64,000 nt of DNA from Lentzea flava (GTDB lineage: Bacteria > Actinomycetota > Actinomycetes > Mycobacteriales > Pseudonocardiaceae). The notes beneath the pieces are model-generated. The model had not been told where the DNA came from. It ran no database searches and saw only the letters and a list, made by a program, of their open reading frames with translations. Within the stretch, counting starts at the first letter, position 1; each line of letters opens with the position of its first letter. Shown one piece after another: positions 25,311 through 33,240 of the stretch. The DNA lies in the NCBI RefSeq assembly GCF_014648475.1, contig NZ_BMRE01000001.1, positions 124,001 to 188,000 on the forward strand. Reading direction: 5' to 3'. The translations under genes were made by a program, and so were the position numbers.

Positions 25311-25577
25311 ATGGCCATCACCGGACGGGACATCGAGCGCCTGCTCTACACCGACACCCCGGACCCGATCCTGGTGGTGCACAACGACACACCCGAAATC
25401 GTCGCCGCCGCCCAACTCGGCGGCTACACCGGCGCCGTCGTCGTCTGCTCGCGCACCGAGATCCTGCGCAGGGTGGGGGAGCGCGACCTCAGCGAGCAGG
25501 ATCTCGCTCAGCTCGCGGAGTCCCTTGTGGCCGCAATTAGACACCCAGATCAGCAGCCGCCGCCTTGGCCCGCTTGA
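25311..25577 (+). CDS. Small hypothetical protein
   Basis: 88 residues beginning two bases after the WYL stop, so probably co-transcribed. It reads MAITGRDIERLLYTDTPDPI and has a central LGGYTGAVVVCSRTEILRRV. I do not recognise a family. Its 3' 41 bases overlap the convergent NACHT NTPase gene. Confidence 0.6.
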   Translation: MAITGRDIERLLYTDTPDPILVVHNDTPEIVAAAQLGGYTGAVVVCSRTEILRRVGERDLSEQDLAQLAESLVAAIRHPDQQPPPWPA

Positions 25578-28422
25578 GCAGGTCCGGCCGTCCTGCGGCC
25601 ACGACGGGGACGTCGATCTTGCGCAGGTATTCGGCCACATCGGGGACACCGAGATCGTCCGGGAACCGGAAACCCCACTCGTGCAGCCGCAGCCAGGCGT
25701 CCAGCACATCGGGGAGCCCCACACCGGTCAAGGCCGCGCCGAAATGCCCCACGATCGACAGATCGTCGCCACCGCGTCCGATCCGCCCGCAGACTTGCTG
25801 GAGAAACAGTTCTGTCGGCACGAGAAGGCTCGTGAAGCGCAGGAGTGCGGGCAGACACTTCTCCACCGGCGTCGCCGTCAGTTCGATCAAGGCCGAGGTG
25901 ATCTCGATGCCGTATGGTCCCGCGAGCGGCGTCACCGCGTCCCGCAACGTCACGGCGACGTCGTCCAGCGTCACGTACGGCTCGGCCATCAGCACCCAGC
26001 TCGGATCGGCCTCCCCGGTCCCGACTCGCAGGCTGACGGCGAAGTGGCGATCGCGATCACGTTCGACCCAGAAGCCGCGCACGACGCTCGCCCACTCGCC
26101 CGAGGACAGGCGGGACTTCCAGAACAACGCCTCGCGCTGCCAGTCCTCGACGCTCACGTTCAGGTCGGGCGCGTAGACCTTGTCGCGCAGCACCAGCGCC
26201 AACGCGACCAGGTTCAGCGAATACGTCGCGTCCCTCGCCGAGTCGGTCATGACGTTGGGCTCGTAGACCCCACGCGACAGCCGCCGCTCGTTGCGCGCCC
26301 CGAACAATCTCACCACGAGGTCGAACAGCGCCTCCCGGTCCGCCGCCCGCGCGAACTCCTGCAGGAAGTCCAGCACCGGCTTGCTCGTGGTCAGCGCAGT
26401 GAACGACAGCACAGAGTACAACTCCGTGTCGTCCACAGTGGACTTGCGACGCGACCGGGCTGCGTCTTCGCGTCGCAGATCGTCGAGCCGGTCCCACACG
26501 AATCGCGCGACCAGGTACTCGCCGAAGGTCGCGTGCAGGAACTCATAGGTGCGCAGCTTCGTCCTGTCCTCGCGCACCGCCTCCGTCTTCTGCACGAAGA
26601 AGAACCGCCCCAGCACCGTCTCGCCGGCCGACAACGGCGTGCGGGTCCCCACCCGCCGATCAGGCGACTCGACACCGAGCAGCTGAACCAGATCGGACGT
26701 CACCTCGTGCTCGGCGACCCACTGCGCGCCGCGGTTGAACATCGCGAGCCCGACCACCGACAACCGCTCGAGCTCGAACTCCACGTCCTCGTCGACATCC
26801 GTGCCGGCGCTCTTGGCCACCTCACGCCGCGCGAACCGGTCGAGCAGCCGCTCGTACAACTGGCCTCGGCTCATGCTGAGGTGATCACGCTGGAACGAGC
26901 TGTCGACCGCGTCGTACAAGGCCAGCATCAGCAACAACAGCGGCTGCGAAGCGAGATCGCGGTACTGCAGGACGGTCTCGACGGGCAGGGGAGGGTTGAC
27001 CGCGTTCCACACCTCCAGCCACGCGCCGACCTGCTCGTCGGAGAACGGCAGCAGCCGCACCACATGCGTTCCATAGGGCAACTCCAGCCCGGCGCAGACG
27101 CTCAGCCTGCTCGTGACGAGGAACACCGCCGGCCTGCCCATGTCCTGCAGCGTCTGCTGGAACTCGGCGATCACGGTGAGGTAGCGCGTCTGGCTCACAC
27201 CGGTCGCCTGCAGCAGCTCGTCGAACCCGTCCAGCACCACCACGGGCAACGCCCCGCCGGTGTTCCGCGAGAACTGCGCCCAGCTCACCGGCTCGTGCAG
27301 CAACTCGTGCAAGCCGTGCTCGATCTGCCGCTTCAGATCGGCGTCCGCTGGAGTGCTGCGCAGCTCGACCCGCACCACGGCGAAGTCCGACGCCGGCAAC
27401 CGCGCCGCCAGCACCTCGGTCAGCACCGACTTGCCCGAACCCGGATCACCCAGCACCAGCAGCGGCGACGACAACGCCTCCGGCGACGTCAGATACCCGA
27501 CCAGATAGGCGTAGAGATCGTCACGGACCTCCACGTCGTCCCACCACGCCTGCAGTGATGGCGCTGCCGCGCGGTCTCTGCCGATCACCACCTGGAACCG
27601 CGGGTCGACATAAGCCTCGGCCAGGCTTGGGATCCTCACCCCGTCCGGCACCTCGGTCGACTTCACCAGCGGCCGCCGCAACGCGCCCCGGTACGCGCCG
27701 GACAGCTCGGCGAGCCGCACGTCTGGGGTCAGGTCTGTCGTCGTCTCCCGCAGCGTCTCTTCCAACCGCGCCAACGCAGACCGTGTCGCACGCCCGTCGT
27801 GCACCGAACACCAGAACCGGATCTCCGGGTACTCCGCCGCCAGCTGTCCGAGCAGTTCCTCGTACCGCTCGACCGCCCGCGCAGGCAGGAGAAACCCGAT
27901 CGCGTACTGCACCCGGTCGCGCTGGGTCTCGTCGAGATCGTCCCAGAACGCCATGCTCGTGAGCACGTCGCACAGCTCGAGACCGAGGGTGGCGTACTTC
28001 AATCTGACTTCGGTCAAGTTCGCCTCATACGGGCGGCCAACCGACGGCAACGGCAAGTCGAGGTCCCACGGGTTGAACCCGACGACCAGGTCACGGTCCT
28101 TCGGCTGCAGGCTCACCCGTACCTGCTGTTCCTCGAACGCCTCGAAGAACGCGGTGATCACCACCACGGCGTGCGCGGCATGCAGCTGCTGTGTGCGGGT
28201 GTAGCGGCTGACGTTGCGGCGCTTCGCGGAGACCTTGGAGATCAGCTCGTTGCTGAGCCTGATGAAGTCCGGCTTGGCGTCGAACAGGTCCAGCACCTGC
28301 CACAGTCCCAACGAGCCCGCGAGCAGGGCGCCGTTCAGCAGCTTGTCCATCTTGGCGACGATCGGGTGTTCCCCGCCGCCGAGGATCTTCACGGCCTCGT
28401 TGTAGCTGTAGGTCTTTCGCAC
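25537..28422 (-). CDS. NACHT NTPase with NNH-type N-terminal helical domain (defence candidate)
   Basis: 961 residues from GTG 28422, chosen because it gives the family-like N-terminus RKTYSYNEAVKILGGGEHP and does not overlap cadD. Residues ~1-230 are an NNH7-like NACHT N-terminal helical domain. NTPase: Walker A LLVLGDPGSGKSVLTEVL (~321-338) and Walker B VVVLDGFDELLQ (~394-405), the D-G-x-D-E form typical of NACHT. The remaining ~500 residues are helical with an FLHATFGEYLVARF winged-helix-end motif, and they presumably form the sensor. Bacterial NACHT proteins protect against phage. The start lies 29 bases after the cadD stop. Confidence 0.85.
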   Translation of the reverse strand: MRKTYSYNEAVKILGGGEHPIVAKMDKLLNGALLAGSLGLWQVLDLFDAKPDFIRLSNELISKVSAKRRNVSRYTRTQQLHAAHAVVVITAFFEAFEEQQVRVSLQPKDRDLVVGFNPWDLDLPLPSVGRPYEANLTEVRLKYATLGLELCDVLTSMAFWDDLDETQRDRVQYAIGFLLPARAVERYEELLGQLAAEYPEIRFWCSVHDGRATRSALARLEETLRETTTDLTPDVRLAELSGAYRGALRRPLVKSTEVPDGVRIPSLAEAYVDPRFQVVIGRDRAAAPSLQAWWDDVEVRDDLYAYLVGYLTSPEALSSPLLVLGDPGSGKSVLTEVLAARLPASDFAVVRVELRSTPADADLKRQIEHGLHELLHEPVSWAQFSRNTGGALPVVVLDGFDELLQATGVSQTRYLTVIAEFQQTLQDMGRPAVFLVTSRLSVCAGLELPYGTHVVRLLPFSDEQVGAWLEVWNAVNPPLPVETVLQYRDLASQPLLLLMLALYDAVDSSFQRDHLSMSRGQLYERLLDRFARREVAKSAGTDVDEDVEFELERLSVVGLAMFNRGAQWVAEHEVTSDLVQLLGVESPDRRVGTRTPLSAGETVLGRFFFVQKTEAVREDRTKLRTYEFLHATFGEYLVARFVWDRLDDLRREDAARSRRKSTVDDTELYSVLSFTALTTSKPVLDFLQEFARAADREALFDLVVRLFGARNERRLSRGVYEPNVMTDSARDATYSLNLVALALVLRDKVYAPDLNVSVEDWQREALFWKSRLSSGEWASVVRGFWVERDRDRHFAVSLRVGTGEADPSWVLMAEPYVTLDDVAVTLRDAVTPLAGPYGIEITSALIELTATPVEKCLPALLRFTSLLVPTELFLQQVCGRIGRGGDDLSIVGHFGAALTGVGLPDVLDAWLRLHEWGFRFPDDLGVPDVAEYLRKIDVPVVAAGRPDLLKRAKAAAADLGV

Positions 28423-28451
28423 CCGAAGTGTGTACCTGACCGGGAGGCTGT

Positions 28452-28916
28452 TCAGCCGGAGAACAACACCAAAAGACCAATCGCGATCCACAGGCCGACC
28501 AGGACCAGGAACACCGCCACGTAGACCCACAGGGAGTCGGCGACGGTGAAGACCGGGACGTAGACGCCGATGTTGTCGCCGCCGTTCGCCAGCGTCACGC
28601 CGGCCACAGCGAGGACGCCAGGGGCGACGTCCGGCTCCTCATCGTCGTCGTTGCCGCGCCACAGCGACCAAGCCGCTTTGAGGCCGAGAGCCAGGGGGAT
28701 CAGACCCAGCCACGGGCGGAACTGTTCGGGCAGAAGCGAGGCACCCAGAGCGCCGAGCACGGCCACGACGAGGATGCCCGCGAAGCCCAGGTACTGGCCG
28801 ACGACCACCTGCCGGGCCGAGCGGGCCCGCGCGAAGAACAACGCCAGGAGCACCAGGTCGTCGACGTTCGTCACGGCGAACATGCCCGCTGCCCGGCCGA
28901 CCACCCCAAGATCCAC
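28452..28916 (-). CDS. cadD: CadD-like cadmium/cation transporter, C-terminally short
   Basis: 154 residues, against roughly 190-210 for full CadD proteins. The beginning TNVDDLVLLALFFARAR and the central LANGGDNIGVYVPVF are the diagnostic acidic motifs. It has four transmembrane segments and then ends abruptly at WIAIGLLVLFSG, where full proteins continue with about two more helices. The next gene on the same strand is the NACHT NTPase, whose frame does not restore the missing part. It shares a divergent promoter region carrying two operator-like repeats with the SDR gene. Confidence 0.75.
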   Translation of the reverse strand: MDLGVVGRAAGMFAVTNVDDLVLLALFFARARSARQVVVGQYLGFAGILVVAVLGALGASLLPEQFRPWLGLIPLALGLKAAWSLWRGNDDDEEPDVAPGVLAVAGVTLANGGDNIGVYVPVFTVADSLWVYVAVFLVLVGLWIAIGLLVLFSG

Positions 28917-28942
28917 GGCTGCATTGTTCAGGACCAGGAAAC

Positions 28943-28955
28943 GGATAACGAATCC
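28943..28955. promoter_or_regulatory. TetR operator candidate 1 (GGAT-N5-ATCC)
   Basis: CGGAT/ATCCG arms around AACGA form a perfect inverted repeat between cadD and the SDR gene. The same GGAT-N5-ATCC pattern recurs at 28983 and at 29876, before the TetR gene. Confidence 0.65.
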
Positions 28956-28982
28956 GGATGTGTGCTAGCGTTCGAGGTAAGT

Positions 28983-28995
28983 GGATGAGCTATCC
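28983..28995. promoter_or_regulatory. TetR operator candidate 2 (GGAT-N5-ATCC)
   Basis: GGAT-GAGCT-ATCC, 40 bases centre to centre from operator 1 and 15 bases before the SDR start, so binding would block initiation. Both this site and operator 1 are extended on the right by GGAT. Confidence 0.65.
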
Positions 28996-29009
28996 GGATT
29001 GGGGTTGTG

Positions 29010-29894
29010 ATGGCACGCAGGGCAGTGGTCACCGCAGGGACCGGAGGCATCGGGCTCGAGACAGCCCTGGGGCTGGCGAAAGCCGGATATGCGGTCACCG
29101 TCGTCGGACGGAACGCCGAACGTGGCGCCCAGGCCGTCGAGAGGATCAACGCCAGGGGAGGGGAGCCCGCACGGTTCCTCCAGGCCGACCTCGCCTCACT
29201 CGACGAGGTGCGCGAGCTCGCGAAGCGGATCACCGCCGAGGGCGAGTTGGCCGTGCTGGTCAACAACGTGGGCGCGATGTTCGCGGACCGCAGCGAACTG
29301 CACGGGATTGAGGCGTCGTTCGTCGTCAACCACCTGTCGCCGTACCTGCTGACCGAACTGCTGCTGCCGGCGTTGCAGAGCGGCGCGCCCAGCCGGGTGG
29401 TCAACGTGACCACCGGAGCCGTGACCCTGGCGAAGAAGGTGTTCGACCAGGTCGAGCCGCCCGGCGGGTACTACGGCTTCCACTGGTACGGGCGCGCCAA
29501 GCTCGCGAACCTCACCTACACGCTCGACCTCGCCATACGGCTGGAGGGCAGCGGCGTGGCGGTGCTCGCCGCCGATCCCGGGGGAGCAGCCACCGACATG
29601 ACCGACGGCACGATGCGCAACCCCAAGATCGTCTCGCCCGGCCTGCGGCTGCTCTGGCCGTTGGTGCGGCGGAAGTTCGAGCGGTCGACCTCCGGACCGG
29701 CATCGGTGGCAGCGCGCTCGTCGATCGTCGCCGCCACCGACGACACCCTGCGGACAGGCCTGCTGATCGGACCCCAGGGCACGCCCGTCACGCCCATCAA
29801 GGCAGCAACAGACCCGCACGTCGTGGCGGCGGTGCGCAGACTCACCGACCAGCACGCGCCGGTCGCACGCGTTCCGGATGGGATATCCAATTAG
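29010..29894 (+). CDS. SDR family oxidoreductase (retinol dehydrogenase-like)
   Basis: 294 residues from ATG 29010 (a GTG is immediately upstream). Cofactor motif TAGTGGIGLETALGLAKAGY, NN-x-G in VLVNNVGAMFAD, N-H-L-S in VVNHLSPYLLTELL, and Y-x3-K-like HWYGRAKLANL. The shape is that of WWOX/retinol-dehydrogenase type SDRs. It is followed 10 bases later by the TetR gene. Operators upstream and between the two imply a self-repressed SDR-tetR operon. Confidence 0.9.
   Translation: MARRAVVTAGTGGIGLETALGLAKAGYAVTVVGRNAERGAQAVERINARGGEPARFLQADLASLDEVRELAKRITAEGELAVLVNNVGAMFADRSELHGIEASFVVNHLSPYLLTELLLPALQSGAPSRVVNVTTGAVTLAKKVFDQVEPPGGYYGFHWYGRAKLANLTYTLDLAIRLEGSGVAVLAADPGGAATDMTDGTMRNPKIVSPGLRLLWPLVRRKFERSTSGPASVAARSSIVAATDDTLRTGLLIGPQGTPVTPIKAATDPHVVAAVRRLTDQHAPVARVPDGISN
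29876..29888. promoter_or_regulatory. TetR operator candidate 3 (GGAT-N5-ATCC)
   Basis: GGAT-GGGAT-ATCC, 17 bases before the TetR start and overlapping the last codons of the SDR gene. It is the third copy of the pattern seen at 28943 and 28983. Confidence 0.6.
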
Positions 29895-29904
29895 GCTGGA
29901 GGGC

Positions 29905-30465
29905 ATGACCCCGCAGCGCAAGGACGCCGCCCGCAACTGGGACCGGATCCTCACCGTCGCCAGGGAACTCGTCGACGAAGGCACCCCGCTGCAGCTCAAC
30001 GACGTCGCCCGCCGCGCAGGCCTGGGCGTCGGCACGGTCTACCGGCACTTCCCGACCACCGAAGCACTCCTCGAAACCGTCGCCACGCCCTGCCTCGAAG
30101 CGATCGTCCGCCACGGCGACGAAGCCCTCCGCGACGACGACGCCTGGCCCGCCTTCGCCGAGTACCTCACAAAGATCGTCGAAGCACAGGTCAGCGACCC
30201 CGCCGTCGCCAAGGTCTCCGCCACCACCCAGGACACCCTGCCGCGCACCACCGAGCTCAAACAGCAGATCATCGCGACCGGCACCGAACTGCTCGCCCGC
30301 GCCCGCACGGCCGGCGCCGTACGCCCCGACCTCGTCGACGAAGACCTCGTACCGCTCATGTGCGGCGTCGCCTACGCCACCTACGTCCACAGCGACACCC
30401 CGGCCGACCGGCTGCCGACCGCCCGCCGCTACCTCGACACCCTGCTGCGAGGCCTAAGCGCCTGA
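29905..30465 (+). CDS. TetR family regulator
   Basis: 186 residues from ATG 29905, with GGAGGG just upstream. HTH LQLNDVARRAGLGVGTVYRHFPTTEALLET is followed by a TetR_C_33-like ligand domain. It is the downstream partner of the SDR gene and the likely reader of the three GGAT-N5-ATCC sites. Its 3' end overlaps the convergent LLM gene by 12 bases. Confidence 0.92.
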   Translation: MTPQRKDAARNWDRILTVARELVDEGTPLQLNDVARRAGLGVGTVYRHFPTTEALLETVATPCLEAIVRHGDEALRDDDAWPAFAEYLTKIVEAQVSDPAVAKVSATTQDTLPRTTELKQQIIATGTELLARARTAGAVRPDLVDEDLVPLMCGVAYATYVHSDTPADRLPTARRYLDTLLRGLSA

Positions 30466-31251
30466 CCGCGGCGGACCAGCCGCCACGAACGCCCGCAGCT
30501 CCTCCAGCCCCGAAGCGCCGCCATCGGTGAACATCCACGTCACACCCGCGGCCTCGTACTCCCGCACCCCCTCGGGCAACGGCGCACCACCCCAGATCGC
30601 CACCTCACAGTCAGCCGGCCCACCCGACGCCACGAACGCCGCCTTCATCGCAGCCGCGTCGCCGGGGGAGATCACCACCAACTCGTGGCCCACGAACGAC
30701 GCCGGCACCACCCCAGCCCCATACTCCGCCGCACGGAACGGAACCGACCGAGGCCAGTTCCCACCGATCCACACCGGCACCTCCACCGGCGCGAACCGCA
30801 CACCCGACGCCTCGAACAACGACCCCCGATGCTCCACCACCTCGCCCGACAACAAGGCACGTAACAACGCCACGCCCTCAGACAACGCCTCCGCACGAGA
30901 CACCCGCTCACCGAACGGCACGAAATCGTCCGGCACACCAGCCCCGACACCCAGCACCAGCCGCCCACCCGACAACCGCTGCAACGTCGACGCCTCCAAC
31001 GCCACCTTCCACGGCCGCCGACGCCCCAGCGACGTCACCATCGGCCCCAGCCGGATCGACGACGTCCGCGCCGCCACCGCCCCCAACGTCACCCACACAT
31101 CAGCCAGCACCGACTCACCCGGCCGGACCACGTGATCCCACAGGAAGAACCCGTCCCACCCCGCCGCCTCCGCCTCCACGGCGAGCGACACCAGCACCGA
31201 CGGATCACCGAGCGACGAACCGAAGTTGGGCACATAGATCGCAAAGCGCAT
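30454..31251 (-). CDS. LLM-class (luciferase-like) flavin oxidoreductase, copy A
   Basis: 265 residues. A TIM barrel of the bacterial luciferase family: MRFAIYVPNFGSSLGDPSVL, WDGFFLWDHVV, LEASTLQRLSGGRLVLGVGA. It is shorter than F420-dependent members (~300-340). It probably uses FMNH2 or F420. It is a tandem duplicate of the next gene upstream on this strand (31288-32088), with near-identical blocks throughout. Confidence 0.9.
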   Translation of the reverse strand: MRFAIYVPNFGSSLGDPSVLVSLAVEAEAAGWDGFFLWDHVVRPGESVLADVWVTLGAVAARTSSIRLGPMVTSLGRRRPWKVALEASTLQRLSGGRLVLGVGAGVPDDFVPFGERVSRAEALSEGVALLRALLSGEVVEHRGSLFEASGVRFAPVEVPVWIGGNWPRSVPFRAAEYGAGVVPASFVGHELVVISPGDAAAMKAAFVASGGPADCEVAIWGGAPLPEGVREYEAAGVTWMFTDGGASGLEELRAFVAAGPPRSGA

Positions 31252-31287
31252 ACCCCGAGTGTGGCAAGCACCCCCGACAAGATCGTT

Positions 31288-32088
31288 CTAACGCGGCGGA
31301 CCAGCGGAAACGTACGAACGAAGCTCCTCCAGCGACGCCTTCCACCCGTCCAGCAACAACCACGTCGCCCCGGCATCCGCGTACTCCGACACCTCAGCCG
31401 CCGACGGCCGCGCCCCACCACCCCAGATCGCCAGATCCCCATCAGCAGGACCACCCGCGGCCACGAAATCCGCCTTCATCCGCGCCGCCTGCTCAGGCGA
31501 CGCCACCGCGAACCCGCCCGACCCGTCCTGAATGATCGGAAACAACCCCGAAGCCCGCGCCGCCGCCAGGAACGGCACCTTCCGCGGCCAGATCCCCGAC
31601 GTCCACACCGGCACCTCCACCGGCGCGAACCGCACCCCGGACACCTCGAACACCTCCCCGCGGTGCTCGACAGGCTCACCCGACAACAACTCCTGCACCA
31701 ACTCCACGCCCTCGCTGAACCGCGCCGCCCGCGACCGCGCATCCGACGGCTCACCGAACGACGTGTAGTCCCGAGGCACACCCATCCCCACACCCAGCAC
31801 CAACCGGCCACTCGACAACCGCTGCAACGTCGACGCCTCCAACGCCAGCTTCCACGGACGACGCCGGGGGACAGGCGTGATCATCGGCCCCAGAGCGATC
31901 CTGGACGTCCGCGCCGCCACCGCCCCCAACGTCACCCACGGATCAGCCACCAGAGGCTGCGCGACCACGTGGTCCCACATGAAGAACCCGTCCCACCCGG
32001 CCGCCTCCGCCTCGACAGCCAGAGAACACAAGACCGCCGGATCACCGTAGGTGTCGCCGTAACACGGCACGTAGATCGCAAAACGCAT
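31288..32088 (-). CDS. LLM-class flavin oxidoreductase, copy B
   Basis: 266 residues, starting MRFAIYVPCYGDTYGDPAVL and containing WDGFFMWDHVV and GRLVLGVGMGVPRDYTSFG. It shares most conserved blocks with copy A 36 bases downstream. The active-site mid-region differs (SGGFAVASPEQAARM against HELVVISPGDAAAM), so substrates may have diverged. The DinB remnant lies just beyond its start. Confidence 0.9.
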   Translation of the reverse strand: MRFAIYVPCYGDTYGDPAVLCSLAVEAEAAGWDGFFMWDHVVAQPLVADPWVTLGAVAARTSRIALGPMITPVPRRRPWKLALEASTLQRLSSGRLVLGVGMGVPRDYTSFGEPSDARSRAARFSEGVELVQELLSGEPVEHRGEVFEVSGVRFAPVEVPVWTSGIWPRKVPFLAAARASGLFPIIQDGSGGFAVASPEQAARMKADFVAAGGPADGDLAIWGGGARPSAAEVSEYADAGATWLLLDGWKASLEELRSYVSAGPPR

Positions 32089-32103
32089 GCGGGGGAGTCT
32101 GCC

Positions 32104-32541
32104 TCACCACCGACCCTCACCCGTCGCACCGTCGATCTGTTCCCGCACGATGTCCGCGTGCCCCGCATGCCGCGCGGTCTCCGTCAGCACATGCACCAGA
32201 ACGTTGAACAACATCACCCGAGGACGCGGCCACCACGGCACAAACCCAGGGGAGTCCACCGGCAACGCCGCGATCGTCGCATCCGAATGCGCCCACACCC
32301 GCCGATAACGACCCACGATGTCCTCACGCGACTCGTCCTCCGCAGCCCGCATGTCCGCACCACGCGCCGCAAGGTCGTCCCACCGCGGCATCGGCTCCGG
32401 AAACGGCCGGTCGAACACCTCACCGAAGTACCGCGACTCCGTCAACGTCAGATGCTTCACCAATCCCAGCAGGTTCGTCCCACTCGCGACCAACGGCCGA
32501 CGTATGTCCGATTCGTCCAGGCCGTCGAGCTTCCACACCAT
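32104..32541 (-). pseudogene. DinB/DUF664 family protein, 5' end missing
   Basis: Reads MVWKLDGLDESDIRRPLVAS from ATG 32541, then HLTLTESRYFGEVFDRPFPE and a RHAGHADIVREQIDGATG end. The two full DinB proteins at 54334-55547 have about 20-27 residues before the WKLDGL block that are missing here. Upstream sequence in this frame is unlike DinB and overlaps a decayed reading frame. Metal-binding His residues downstream are kept, so a short product is still possible. I read it as a deletion-truncated gene beside dif. Confidence 0.6.
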
Positions 32542-32877
32542 CACCTCAACCAGGAAACGGCGTGACGCCGTCGAACGAGTGGTCCGGCGCGAACAGCACA
32601 AGACGCCCGGTCTCGCGGTGCGCAGCCGTCAGGTTCCCATTGGCCTCTATCGCCACGGTGACGTAAACGCCAGCAGCGGCTCGCAGAGCCATCCGGACGA
32701 GCCCCACGCCAGCAGCTCATAAGACCGGCCCGTGACGGACACCGGCATGACGCGAGCGGAAGCCAGCCGAGGCAAGCCCGGCAGCGACCCCGCGCGTCCA
32801 ATCGGAGGAAGACCCGACAACGACCTCGGCGCCCAGCTCCACGAACCGACCCCGGTCAGGCACGGCGCGCAGCATGG
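32542..32877 (-). pseudogene. Decayed reading frame, SUKH/SMI1-associated type
   Basis: Three minus-strand pieces in different frames read like one protein: GRFVELGAEVVVGSSSDW, then YELLAWGSSGWLCEPLL, then VTVAIEANGNLTAAH and GRLVLFAPDHSFDGVTPFPG followed at once by a stop. The last piece resembles the VxLFAPDHxFDGVTPLPGC ending I associate with SMI1/SUKH-neighbour proteins. Frameshifts separate the pieces, and the last one abuts the truncated DinB. The assignment is tentative. Confidence 0.35.
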
Positions 32878-32912
32878 CAGGAGAGGCTTCACCAGAAGGC
32901 CCGATCCGCGTT

Positions 32913-32940
32913 ACTTGACATAATGTAGATTATCGGCGAA
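32913..32940 (-). other. dif: dif site (XerC/XerD chromosome dimer resolution site)
   Basis: Read on the minus strand, the site is an XerC arm TTCGCCGATAA, a 6-base centre TCTACA and an XerD arm TTATGTCAAGT. All 28 positions fit the published actinobacterial dif consensus as I remember it (TTSRCCGATAA, TVNACA, TTATGTCAAGT). The ATAAT/ATTAT core is also that of E. coli dif. XerCD act here, activated by FtsK, at the end of replication. It lies in a 700-base gap and is strikingly A/T-rich for this genome. The polarity of GGGGGAG motifs switches at this point. Confidence 0.93.
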
Positions 32941-32987
32941 ACGGTGACCTGCGAAGATCGTCATCAGAAGGGGTTGAAACCGGCCCT

Positions 32988-33046
32988 GTTGCGCGTCTGC
33001 AAGCACCGCCAGCGGGCAGGCTGGCCGCACTTGCAGACGCCGCAAC
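32988..33046. repeat. Large imperfect palindrome with inner hairpin, 47 bases from dif
   Basis: The outer arms are GTTGCGCGTCTGCAAG (32988-33003) and CTTGCAGACGCCGCAAC (33030-33046), 16 bp paired with one bulged C. Inside is a second perfect repeat, GCCAGC (33008-33013) with GCTGGC (33020-33025). No ORF with support covers it. It could be a cruciform protein-binding site, a recombination target or a structured RNA; the sequence alone does not say which. Confidence 0.7.
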
Positions 33047-33190
33047 ATCTGTGCACCGGCGATGTCGGAGCGCGGTCGACACCGACGACTCGTCAGTGAG
33101 ACGTACGCAGGGGCGCGTCATTACGCTCACGATCCCCGACAAGTGACGCCACCTGGTCCAGCGTCCCGCGAACTCGGACTAAACGGACAT

Positions 33191-33218
33191 TTCATGCATA
33201 ATCGCCATTATCCAGCAC
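33191..33218. other. dif-like core element upstream of the recombinase gene
   Basis: The core ATAAT-CGCC-ATTAT (33198-33211) has the same inverted pentamers and 4-base spacing as true dif (ATAAT-GTAG-ATTAT), 278 bases centre to centre from it. The flanking arms do not match dif. It ends 22 bases before the recombinase start. It may be the recombinase's own core site or just its A/T-rich promoter. Confidence 0.4.
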
Positions 33219-33240
33219 GGAACACGGGATTGTCGGTGCT

